DNA of 41,641 nucleotides from an uncultured Aequorivita sp. (GTDB lineage Bacteria > Bacteroidota > Bacteroidia > Flavobacteriales > Flavobacteriaceae): positions 1 through 41,641 of the forward strand of contig CAKZLK010000023.1 of assembly GCA_937125455.1 (NCBI GenBank). The letters run 5' to 3'. The notes below the pieces were generated by a model that worked only from the letters and a program-made list of their open reading frames with translations, did no database searches and had not been told where the DNA came from. Shown here in pieces: positions 20,990 to 28,203 of the stretch (the first letter of the stretch is position 1; every line of letters begins with the position of its first letter). The translations under genes and the position numbers were made by a program.

Positions 20990-21142
20990 GTGAACAAGAT
21001 ACAAAGAACGATAAAAGCGATGATATTCATACATTGGCTACATTATAGGCTTAATCCTGATGAATATTGCATAATAAAGACCATAGACCACGGGGTTAGA
21101 ATGGTTGAACTTGGCAGAGAAATGAAAAAGCATGGTAAATAA
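20990..21142 (+). CDS. Small basic protein upstream of terL, 50 aa (GTG start proposed)
   Basis: The frame ends 10 bases inside terL (CAT-GGT-AAA-TAA), a typical overlap. The residues RLNPDEYCIIKTIDHGVRMVELGREMKKHGK in its C-terminal part look coding: the aromatic and charged pattern is regular. The start is either GTG at 20990 or the ATG 10 codons later. Confidence 0.5.
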   Translation: MNKIQRTIKAMIFIHWLHYRLNPDEYCIIKTIDHGVRMVELGREMKKHGK

Positions 21143-22598
21143 CGAAATATCCAATCTTATAAACGATTTACCGGCCATTGATATTAGGGCTCAGCTTTTT
21201 AAAAACGGGAACTACGATTTTATAGTAAAAGGTAGGGATGAAGATGGAAACGAAGTAGAACACGCCAAACAAAGGGAAGCACTTGAAATACTAACTTCAA
21301 ATGAATATAGTAAGTTCCTTTATGGTGGAGGGGCCGGAAGCGCGAAGAGCTGGACGGGTGCTTGTTGGATGCTTTTTATGTGCATTAACTATCCTGGGAT
21401 AAGATGTTTCATTGCCCGAAACGAGCTAAAGGACATTGTAGATTCCGTATATGTTACTTTTACAAAGGTTTGTAAGGAATACGGATTTTCTGAATATAAG
21501 TTTAACTCGGTAAAGAACTTTATACAGTTCGGTAACGGCTCACATATAAACTTCATAGAAATTAAGTACAAACCTAGTGATCCGGAATTCCAAGATCTAG
21601 GTTCTACGGAATATACCTTGGGATGGATAGAGGAAGGTGGTGAGGTCAATGAAATGGGTGCTAGGGTAATAGGAACAAGGACAGGAAGGCATTTGAACGT
21701 AGAATATGGATTAAAAGGTATCGTTTTCATTACTTGTAACCCTGCCCAAAATTGGCTTAAAATAGACTTTTACGATAAGTGGGTAAAGGGTATTTTGGAA
21801 AAGAAGCTGAAATATCTTCCAGCATTGGTCACGGACAACCCATTTGCCCCTAAAGACTACGTTGAAAATCTAAGGGAACTTTCAAAGACCAGTTCAAGCC
21901 TTTTTCAAAGACTTTTCAAAGGAAATTGGGACTATGTAGATTCTCCCGATGCGTTAGTGGACAGGGACGCATTGGACTCTATATTCTGTAACGACCACGT
22001 TCCGGAAGGTGTAAAATTCATAACTGCGGATGTTGCGACTTATGGGAGCGATTTGGCCGTAATATGTGTTTGGAGCGGTTGGCGATTGATAGAAATGAAG
22101 ACATTGGCCATAAGTAAGACCACTGAAATAGAGAACATTATCTATATGTTCCGAATGAAATACAGGATTGCAAGAACTAGGGCAATAGCGGATGCCGATG
22201 GTGTAGGTATCGGGGTAGTGCATGGGGCGGGAATAAAAGGTTTCCATAACAACGCTAGACCCATAAAAGAAAAAGGGATAAGAGGTCTTGAAATGCCAAA
22301 TTACAGGAATTTACAGGTACAATGCCTTTATAAGACTGCCGAAAAAATAAACGAGGGCGGTATTTGGATTTCATGCGACCTCAGTAACGAACAAAAACAG
22401 CACATAACCCAAGAACTCTTCCAGATACAGTCCAACAATAAGAACGACCGTAAACTTGACTGTAAGCCAAAGGCACAGATAAAACAGGACATTGGTAGAA
22501 GTCCGGATTACAGGGACGCTATTTTAATGAGGATGTGGTTCGACCTAAAAGCCTTCAAACCTAAATTTCTTGGTTCAAAACCTAGAAGTACGGTATAA
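21132..22598 (+). CDS. terL: Terminase large subunit, 488 aa
   Basis: ATPase motifs: Walker A GGGAGSAKSW (residues 65-74), Walker B LGWIEEGGEV (163-172) and the ITCNP coupling motif (200-204). Nuclease motifs: ADVATYGSD (299-307) and ADADGVGIGV (353-362) with a later acidic DYRDA. Together this is a two-domain motor and nuclease that cuts and packages DNA into the prohead. The ATG is chosen because it matches the overlap with the gene before it. Full length for the family. Confidence 0.95.
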   Translation: MVNNEISNLINDLPAIDIRAQLFKNGNYDFIVKGRDEDGNEVEHAKQREALEILTSNEYSKFLYGGGAGSAKSWTGACWMLFMCINYPGIRCFIARNELKDIVDSVYVTFTKVCKEYGFSEYKFNSVKNFIQFGNGSHINFIEIKYKPSDPEFQDLGSTEYTLGWIEEGGEVNEMGARVIGTRTGRHLNVEYGLKGIVFITCNPAQNWLKIDFYDKWVKGILEKKLKYLPALVTDNPFAPKDYVENLRELSKTSSSLFQRLFKGNWDYVDSPDALVDRDALDSIFCNDHVPEGVKFITADVATYGSDLAVICVWSGWRLIEMKTLAISKTTEIENIIYMFRMKYRIARTRAIADADGVGIGVVHGAGIKGFHNNARPIKEKGIRGLEMPNYRNLQVQCLYKTAEKINEGGIWISCDLSNEQKQHITQELFQIQSNNKNDRKLDCKPKAQIKQDIGRSPDYRDAILMRMWFDLKAFKPKFLGSKPRSTV

Positions 22599-22676
22599 TT
22601 ATTTACCACAAATTACCACAATATATTATTTTTTTACTATATTTGATTTATGCTTCCATTTAATTTCATATACTTT

Positions 22677-23111
22677 GTTAACTACTGGCACGGAATCAAA
22701 ATTAAAAACTTAAATAAAAAACAAAATGAAAGCAAAAGATTTAATGGTAGGTAATTACGTAAAAGACCCATACAACCACACAATAAGACTTGTATCGGTA
22801 GAAAAAGACCAAAGTATGGTAAGACCTATACCAATTACCGAAGAATGGTTAAATGACTTTGGATTTGAAAAGACAGAAAGAAGGGATGCCCACGTTGTTA
22901 ATGTTGGGGAATATGACCTATATGTTGCCGTAAACGCTTTTTCTGGTACATTAGAAAAAGCCCCTTCTTGGCATTGTAGTGTTGCTATTGGGTATGGAAG
23001 CCAGCCAATGTCGATTATGAAAATGTATGTTCACGAATTACAGAATCTATTTTTTGCGATTACTGATACTCAACTTGAAGTTAAAGAACTAGCCTAGTGC
23101 TTGTAGTTAAC
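22677..23111 (+). repeat. Inverted repeat bounding the 123-aa gene cassette
   Basis: GTTAACTAC (22677-22685) and GTAGTTAAC (23103-23111) are perfect 9-nt complements, 48 bases upstream and 6 bases downstream of the gene. Confidence 0.65.
22726..23097 (+). CDS. Small conserved phage/cassette protein, 123 aa
   Basis: The opening MKAKDLMVGNYVKDP, the PIPITEEWLNDFGFEK centre and the YVHELQNLFFAIT end are the three conserved parts of a small family very common in Bacteroidota phages and mobile elements. No activity is known. It starts at the first ATG after a TATATTTG -7 box (22638-22645). Confidence 0.8.
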   Translation: MKAKDLMVGNYVKDPYNHTIRLVSVEKDQSMVRPIPITEEWLNDFGFEKTERRDAHVVNVGEYDLYVAVNAFSGTLEKAPSWHCSVAIGYGSQPMSIMKMYVHELQNLFFAITDTQLEVKELA

Positions 23112-23270
23112 GGTCTGGGTATATCTTCTGGGATGCGAAGCAGACCGACAAGAAGATTGGCTTCGCATCATTGACGATATACTTTGTTGGTGTTCGTTGC
23201 CTAAAGGAATAAAATAAATTTAATAAATAGAATACTAACATACTCGATGCGCTGCCATACCCAGACCGTT
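23109..23270 (+). repeat. attC-like site 9 with large cruciform loop
   Basis: AACGGTCTGGGTAT (23109-23122) and ATACCCAGACCGTT (23257-23270) are perfect 14-nt complements. Inside are a perfect 10-bp stem (GATGCGAAGC, 23132-23141 with 23160-23169) and an ATCTTCT/AGAAGAT stem. The GTTGG end is also the first part of the next cassette. Confidence 0.72.
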
Positions 23271-23529
23271 GGTGGTCATGAAGCAGGGCGGGAGTCTTAA
23301 AAATTACACTATGGAAGATAACTTAAATGATATGAAAGAATTTTTGGAAGGTCTCAAATCTAAAGAAAAGCGGTGTTATGAATCTGCTAAAATAGCAAAG
23401 GATAAAGGTAATTCTGAAGCCCAATTCTATCAAGAAGGTAAGGCAACCGCTTATCGCTGGATAGCCCAAGAGTTTGAAGTGGAATTTTTATAGCGTAGCA
23501 ATGCGACCTTTAGGTCATGACCACCAACG
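23267..23529 (+). repeat. Perfect 15-nt inverted repeat bounding the 60-aa gene cassette
   Basis: CGTTGGTGGTCATGA (23267-23281) and TCATGACCACCAACG (23515-23529) match at all 15 positions and enclose one gene. The first eight bases also match the boundary arms at 6919 and 7073 in the left array. Confidence 0.78.
23311..23493 (+). CDS. Small hypothetical protein, 60 aa
   Basis: A helical acidic protein ending in YRWIAQEFEVEFL, with a KSKEKRCYESAKIAKDKGNS middle resembling small phage proteins of a TPR-like helical type. The ATG at 23311 is used; a longer reading would start inside the repeat arm. Function unknown. Confidence 0.65.
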   Translation: MEDNLNDMKEFLEGLKSKEKRCYESAKIAKDKGNSEAQFYQEGKATAYRWIAQEFEVEFL

Positions 23530-23649
23530 GTTTACAGCTATGAAAAGTAGCATTTAGAAGTGATTAAAAATTGAATAAGAATAAAAGTAAATAAATATTA
23601 ACAAGCCATTGGTAAAGCACTTAAAAGCTATTTTTTATAGGTGGTGTTA
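23526..23649 (+). repeat. attC-like site 11, matching site 6 of the left array
   Basis: TATGAAAAGTAGC (23539-23551) pairs with GCTATTTTTTATA (23627-23639) at 11 of 13 positions, with outer AACG and GTTA boxes. The L' box is identical over 13 bases to that of site 6 (4041-4053 region, minus strand). This ties the two blocks to one repeat family. Confidence 0.72.
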
Positions 23650-23675
23650 TACATCTGGGGCTAAAAAGATTTAAA

Positions 23676-24206
23676 ATGAAAATAACTAAAGAGTGGGCAA
23701 TGCCAAATGGCAATACGTTTAGCATAAAACCAATAGGAAACTTTGTAAAGAAGCACTTAAAACAAAACATTAAAAGCATAGACCCTTTTGCAAACACTAA
23801 TAGATTAGCAACCATAACAAATGATTTAGACCCTGAAATGGGAGCTGACTATTGTATGGATGCACTTGACTTTCTTAAAAAATTTGAAAATGAAAGCATA
23901 GACCTTGTTTTGTTTGACCCACCTTATAGCCCAAGGCAAGTAAGTGAATGCTATAAAAAGTTGGGCAAAACAGTAAATATGGAAACAACACAGGCAAGTT
24001 TCTGGTCTAATATGAAAAAAGAAATAGCTCGAATTACAAAGCCCAACGGTTTAGTTTTATGCTTTGGTTGGAACTCACAAGGCATTGGTAAAACACGAGG
24101 TTTCCAAATGGAAGAAATACTATTAGTTGCCCACGGTGGACACCATAATGATACTATATGCACTATGGAACGAAAGGCACAGACCCTTTTTAGCCCTTGT
24201 GTATAA
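23676..24206 (+). CDS. DNA adenine N6-type methyltransferase-like protein, 176 aa
   Basis: SAM-binding motif I appears as IDPFANTN (residues 35-42) and the catalytic motif as FDPPY (80-84), the DPPY of amino-methyltransferases. At 176 residues there is no target-recognition domain, so specificity must be very short or relaxed. It would modify phage DNA against host restriction. The TAA stop is the TAA of the TGTATAACG box that follows. Arms GTTATACA and TGTATAAC bound the gene. Confidence 0.82.
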   Translation: MKITKEWAMPNGNTFSIKPIGNFVKKHLKQNIKSIDPFANTNRLATITNDLDPEMGADYCMDALDFLKKFENESIDLVLFDPPYSPRQVSECYKKLGKTVNMETTQASFWSNMKKEIARITKPNGLVLCFGWNSQGIGKTRGFQMEEILLVAHGGHHNDTICTMERKAQTLFSPCV

Positions 24207-24797
24207 CGTATAGCGTATGATTAGTGGCTTTGACAAGCCGAAAGATTGAATTATTAACAAACCCTTTTTCTTTTATTTTTTGAGCGAGGGCAAAAGAACT
24301 AAAATTATGATAGAATCTAAAAATTTAATACCGTATTTACCTTATTCTCTAAAAGTTGAAATGGAAGGTAAAAAGTGTAATGTAGCTTGGATGAGTACTA
24401 AAAATATTGCAGTACATAGACCAGGCGGAATTGGTGACTACAAAAAAATACAATGGAAATATGCTCACTTAAATATTAAACCAATATTAAAGCCTTTATC
24501 TAAACTAAATGAAATAAAAGACCAAATAAATGATGCAAATGAATTTTATGATAATGTTAATATAAGTAGAAGTGGCAAAGAAATAATATTTAAAGGATAT
24601 GCTTTACTTGATGATTTTTATAATGTAGATGAATTGCCATACAATATTATGCAAGTTCTTTTAAGAAATAAATATGATGTATTCGGATTGATTGAACAAG
24701 GTTTGGCGGTGGAAGAAAAAATAAAAGAAAAAGCAAGTACGCCTTAACCTGTGATTAAGCACCGAACCCAAGCCATTAATTATACGCATTGTTATAA
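24202..24797 (+). repeat. attC-like site 10 with a gene in its loop
   Basis: GCGTATGATTAGTGGC (24213-24228) pairs with GCCATTAATTATACGC (24772-24787) at 14 of 16 positions, with outer ATAAC and GTTAT boxes. The loop holds the 146-aa gene. Nested inside is a perfect 18-nt stem (24264-24281 with 24716-24733) next to GAGCGAGGGC and GGCGGTGG, exactly as in the left array. Confidence 0.75.
24307..24747 (+). CDS. Hypothetical protein, 146 aa
   Basis: The segment LKVEMEGKKCNVAWMSTKN and the later IKPILKPLSKLNEIKDQI resemble small Bacteroidota phage proteins without known function. The ATG at 24307 is used; a TTG nine codons earlier lies in the repeat leader. The last residues (EEKIKEKASTP) are encoded by the repeat arm. 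It lies in the loop of attC-like site 10. Confidence 0.65.
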   Translation: MIESKNLIPYLPYSLKVEMEGKKCNVAWMSTKNIAVHRPGGIGDYKKIQWKYAHLNIKPILKPLSKLNEIKDQINDANEFYDNVNISRSGKEIIFKGYALLDDFYNVDELPYNIMQVLLRNKYDVFGLIEQGLAVEEKIKEKASTP

Positions 24798-24855
24798 ACT
24801 GGTGGCTATTATAGGGTTTGAGTGCGTACAGATTGAGCCACTTGTTTATAACAAT
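24788..24855 (+). repeat. Gene-free mini-cassette with GCGTACAGATTG loop
   Basis: ATTGTTATAAAC and GTTTATAACAAT plus GTGGCT/AGCCAC arms enclose a 28-base loop containing GCGTACAGATTG (24824-24835). The element at 967-1026 has different arms but the same loop motif, position and bulges. It is too small for a gene. Confidence 0.75.
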
Positions 24856-24884
24856 TGTATATACGTAACCATTGTGGTAAAAAT

Positions 24885-25145
24885 ATGATAATAAAATATA
24901 AATACGGATTTGAATACAAGAGTTTTCTTTTTGGATGGAAGAACAAAGAACTTTATAGGCTTCCTTCCGTTTCTGATTTAAGGCATTATCCTTTAAAAAA
25001 ACTTAACAAAATACCAATAGGTAAAAAAATTGGATATAGGGTGGTCAGGGATAAAAAAACTATAAATCAGTTAATGGAACTAACAGAAATAATAAACTAC
25101 AATTACATAATAGCAGGAAAACAAAATAAAGATTGTCCTTTTTAA
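24885..25145 (+). CDS. Hypothetical protein, 86 aa
   Basis: The protein is basic and aromatic (KYKYGFEYKSFLFGWKNKEL) with a helical end. Its leader contains TATAACAATTGTATATACG, another R''-L'' type half-site. The ATG at 24885 is used rather than an upstream TTG. It is the last gene before the portal gene. No family recognised. Confidence 0.6.
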   Translation: MIIKYKYGFEYKSFLFGWKNKELYRLPSVSDLRHYPLKKLNKIPIGKKIGYRVVRDKKTINQLMELTEIINYNYIIAGKQNKDCPF

Positions 25146-25219
25146 ATCAAAGTTTTATTATAAATTTGAAACCTACACTTTAGCGCGATCGCGCTTTGGT
25201 TTAAGATTAATTTTCGTTT

Positions 25220-25243
25220 AAAGCAGGGGTGGTTCCCTGCTTT
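25220..25243 (+). terminator. Rho-independent terminator after the cassette block
   Basis: AAAGCAGGG and CCCTGCTTT form a 9-bp stem with a six-base loop, followed by a long T run. It would insulate portal from cassette transcripts. Confidence 0.85.
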
Positions 25244-25262
25244 TTTTTGTACCCATAATAAA

Positions 25263-25281
25263 ACATTATGTCAAATAGAAA
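25263..25281 (+). repeat. 19-nt exact repeat, copy 1 (upstream of portal)
   Basis: ACATTATGTCAAATAGAAA occurs here and again at 40635-40653, both times just upstream of a late gene. Its ATG opens a short frame starting MSNR in both places. It may be a control element or leader peptide start. Confidence 0.6.
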
Positions 25282-25308
25282 TATTTTTTCATTAGTTTTG
25301 TAGTAATT

Positions 25309-27048
25309 ATGGAATTATCAACAGATAGGGTAATAGAGCTTATTGAGGCCGGTGTTTCGGAAAATATTGCATTGGCCAGAAAAAAGGCTTTGCACAGGAA
25401 TATGCACGTTACCGGAAAAGGTATGGTTCAATATCTTGAAAATCTGGATTCCTATGAAACCAATGCCCAAAAGATAATCAGGGAAAAACTTGCCAAAAGC
25501 AACCGATCTAATTTTTCTTTCATACTTAGACCCACTGATAAGATATTTACCGCGAAAGGTGGTGCTGTAAACTATAATTTACCACACAACAAGGTTGAGG
25601 AAATAAAGGAAAGCACAAGCAATATAGCGGACGGACTTGATATTAAAAAGTACCTAAAAAAGAAAGTAAGGAGAGAATATGTAGTTGACCCAAACGGGGT
25701 TCTTTTTGTTGACATTGATCCTGATGGAAACTTAGAAACCCACGTAATCCCGACCAATGAGATACTTTGGTACAAGGCAAAAGGAAACAGGGTAGAGGCC
25801 ATAATATTCGAGTTTACGGAAAAAAGGGAGGACAAGCTTAATTTCTTAAAGACCGTTTGCAACATAAAAGAAGCGAACTATAGCACAACGTTTCCCAATG
25901 GATTTGATTTCAGTAAAAAATATTATAGAGTAATAGACTCCGTATCCGATAGGATTTTTGTTCGTGAAAAAAAGAAAGAGCAAGGAACTATTGTAGTAGA
26001 TGATGTACACGAAGAACCAAATTCTTCTATTTCAAATTATTTCGGATTTGTTCCCGCACTTATACTAGGTGACGAAAAGGACAACAACACGGGTCTTTTT
26101 GAAAGTATCATAGAAGACCTTTTGGACGATGCCGATGTTCTTTTAAGGAGAATGAGCGTTCTAAACGTACATGAACTTGCTCATCTTTATCCTAGATATT
26201 GGTCTTATGCCCAAGCGTGTACTAGGTGCGAGGGGGAAGGTATTATACAGGGGGGCGTAATACAGGGAACCGACCCTGTTGATTATAAAGAACCTAGTAC
26301 TTGTTCAAGTTGTGGCGGTACAGGTCATAAGACAAGAACCAATCCAAGTGATGAGGTTGTAGTTCCAATGCCACAGGACGGTGATCCAATACTTAACAAG
26401 TTAATGGGTTTTGAAAGCCCAGACCTTGAAACTTCCCGATTTTATGAAAGTGTGGTAAAATCACAAAGGGAAGAAATGTTCAGGGCAATGTGGGGAACTA
26501 CCTATGAAGTAGGAGGTAAAAGAGAAACCGCAACGGGTAGGTTTTTAGACGCCCAGCCCGTCAATGACAGACTTGGGGATATGAGCTATACATTTGCGAA
26601 GATGCACAAGTTCTTACTTGACTGCTATGGAATAGTTAGGCTTAGGAACAAAAAATACGAGTCTTCCGTAACCTATGGCAGAAGATACGTTTTTGAAGGT
26701 CCTGACGATATTCTTGAAAAGTATAAGGAAATAAGTAGGGAGCCTGTAAGCGACCTTACCAAGATGGACTTGCAACAAAGATATTTCGAGGCCGAGTATC
26801 AAGACGATCCTATACAGTTGGTAAAAAGAAAGAAGCTTATGCGTATAGAGCCTTTTCCTTCTTTAAGTTGTGAAAAAGTAATGGCCATCGAATCCTTGCC
26901 AAATGAAGAAAAGTTGAAAAAGCTTTATTTTGGGGAATGGGCAAATCAATTGATGGACGAAGAAGTAATATTCTTCAAGGAAGACGAACTTAAATTAAAG
27001 TTAATCGAGTATATTAAATCTAAACAATTACAAAATGAAACAACTTGA
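25309..27048 (+). CDS. Portal protein with an internal DnaJ-like zinc motif, 579 aa
   Basis: The position directly after terL cargo and before scaffold, the length, and a conserved late-region pattern (MWGTTYEVGGKRETATGRFL followed by LGDMSYTFAKMHKFLL) identify a siphovirus portal that forms the dodecameric DNA entry ring. Unusual: CTRCEGEG (residues 304-311) and CSSCGGTG (332-339) form a DnaJ-type zinc-binding hairpin in the middle of the protein. The C-terminus overlaps the next gene by 14 bases. Assignment rests on order and pattern rather than a strong named domain. Confidence 0.75.
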   Translation: MELSTDRVIELIEAGVSENIALARKKALHRNMHVTGKGMVQYLENLDSYETNAQKIIREKLAKSNRSNFSFILRPTDKIFTAKGGAVNYNLPHNKVEEIKESTSNIADGLDIKKYLKKKVRREYVVDPNGVLFVDIDPDGNLETHVIPTNEILWYKAKGNRVEAIIFEFTEKREDKLNFLKTVCNIKEANYSTTFPNGFDFSKKYYRVIDSVSDRIFVREKKKEQGTIVVDDVHEEPNSSISNYFGFVPALILGDEKDNNTGLFESIIEDLLDDADVLLRRMSVLNVHELAHLYPRYWSYAQACTRCEGEGIIQGGVIQGTDPVDYKEPSTCSSCGGTGHKTRTNPSDEVVVPMPQDGDPILNKLMGFESPDLETSRFYESVVKSQREEMFRAMWGTTYEVGGKRETATGRFLDAQPVNDRLGDMSYTFAKMHKFLLDCYGIVRLRNKKYESSVTYGRRYVFEGPDDILEKYKEISREPVSDLTKMDLQQRYFEAEYQDDPIQLVKRKKLMRIEPFPSLSCEKVMAIESLPNEEKLKKLYFGEWANQLMDEEVIFFKEDELKLKLIEYIKSKQLQNETT

Positions 27049-27361
27049 GTACAATGTAGAAGAACTACACAGAGGTGAATGGATCCCATTAGAGGTAAGG
27101 GATGAAAAAGGCAAAAAGAAAGGTCAAAAAGTGGTTAAAATTACCGAGGAAGAGGCCGAAACCATGAACATAGACTCCAAAAAAGTAGGTGTTCGTTACG
27201 TTCTTAAAGAAGATGATAAAGATGAAAAGGATGTTATGAAAATGAATAAGGGCGAACAAGAGGCCAAGGCCAAGGAACTAGGTGTTGAATTCGGTGACGA
27301 ACACACCAACCAAGCCACTAGAGGGGCTTTTTTAAAGGAAACCATTGAATCACAAGAATAG
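27035..27361 (+). CDS. Small virion or assembly protein, 108 aa
   Basis: The protein is charged and lysine/glutamate rich with an EEEAETMNIDSKKVGVRYVL core. It overlaps portal by 14 bases and precedes scaffold by three. The same position in related phages often holds a head assembly factor. No domain is recognised. Confidence 0.6.
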   Translation: MKQLEYNVEELHRGEWIPLEVRDEKGKKKGQKVVKITEEEAETMNIDSKKVGVRYVLKEDDKDEKDVMKMNKGEQEAKAKELGVEFGDEHTNQATRGAFLKETIESQE

Positions 27362-27364
27362 ATT

Positions 27365-28186
27365 ATGAACAAAAAGGTTATAGAGTCTTTGGCCAAAGTG
27401 CTAAAACTCGACGTCAAGGAACTGACAAAGGCTATTGAAACCGAGGGAGAGGTTGATTTTTCATTACCGGAGGAATCCAGGTATTTAAGCAAGGAAGAGC
27501 TTGATACCATTAAGGACAATCATGGTAAAACACGTTACGATGCGGGTAAAACTGCTGGTAGCGAAATGCTTTTAAAGGATTTGAGCGAAAAAGTAGGATT
27601 TGAAGAAACCGTAAAAGACGGTGAAACCTTCATTAAGAACTTAAAGAGCAATATTCTTGCAGAAGCAAAATTGGAACCCAATAAGAAGATCCAAGAATTG
27701 GAAACTTCTATTGAGAACCTTCAGACTAAAGTATCGGACAAAGAAAAGGCCTATGAAACCTTGGAAAGTTCGATTAAAACCGAAAGAAAGGTATTGGAAG
27801 CACAATCCTACATCCCTGAACTACCTGAAACACTTGGTCTTAAAAAGTCCGAAGCGGTAAATCTGCTTTTGAACGGAATAGAGATTAAAGAGGACGGTAT
27901 TTATAAGAACGGGGCTATGTTAAAGGATAACATGGAAAAACCCGTTGGATTGGAAGCCTACATAAAGGAATCTATTACACAAAGAGGATGGGCAAGTGAA
28001 GCCCCTTCTGGAAGAGGTGGTGGTTCCGGTGGAGGAAAAGGAGGTTCTACTTCCATGCCAAAGACCTTTAAGGAGTATGAAGAAATAATCAAAGAAAAAG
28101 GGTTCCATCCCGGTAGCGAACAAGCCCAGTCGTTACTTAGAGATGCGGCAAAAGAGACTCCTGAAATATTGGAGTCACAGACTTAA
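27365..28186 (+). CDS. Scaffolding-like head assembly protein, 273 aa
   Basis: A long coiled-coil centre (residues 95-150: IQELETSIENLQTKVSDKEK) lies between an acidic N-terminus and a glycine-rich flexible part (SGRGGGSGGGKGGS), then a helical C-terminus that would contact capsid. This composition and the position before the capsid gene fit a scaffold released during maturation. No protease gene is seen, so removal may not need one. Confidence 0.75.
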   Translation: MNKKVIESLAKVLKLDVKELTKAIETEGEVDFSLPEESRYLSKEELDTIKDNHGKTRYDAGKTAGSEMLLKDLSEKVGFEETVKDGETFIKNLKSNILAEAKLEPNKKIQELETSIENLQTKVSDKEKAYETLESSIKTERKVLEAQSYIPELPETLGLKKSEAVNLLLNGIEIKEDGIYKNGAMLKDNMEKPVGLEAYIKESITQRGWASEAPSGRGGGSGGGKGGSTSMPKTFKEYEEIIKEKGFHPGSEQAQSLLRDAAKETPEILESQT

Positions 28187-28203
28187 TTTAATATTATTTT
28201 AAA

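Larger units (their letters stand above)
22599..25145 (+). mobile_element. Second block of attC-like cassettes between terL and portal
   Basis: Five small genes and three complete attC-like sites interrupt the otherwise universal terL-portal neighbourhood. Box sequences match the left array (GCTATTTTTTATA box, AAGCAC.GAACC motif, GAGCGAGGGC leader) although the strand is opposite. The block starts near the GTTAACTAC arm at 22677. None of its genes belongs to virion assembly, so this is inserted cargo. Confidence 0.7.
25146..25308 (+). other. Gap with palindrome, terminator and repeat before portal
   Basis: No gene. It contains AGCGCGATCGCGCT, a perfect 14-nt palindrome (25182-25195), a terminator (25220-25243) and the 19-nt repeat at 25263-25281. 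A TAGTTTTG -7-like box (25293-25300) lies eight bases before the portal ATG. Confidence 0.6.

Noticed and set aside
20815-21048. A 77-codon plus-strand frame with CNCW and KYYCEQD
   Set aside because: It overlaps the membrane protein gene and the 50-aa gene that abuts terL, both of which fit the context better. The N-terminal half is lysine-rich by A-run effect.
6919-24855. Insertion sequences or MITEs as an explanation of the inverted repeats
   Set aside because: Ends differ from unit to unit, no target-site duplications were seen, and boxes pair within sites rather than with a common terminal repeat.
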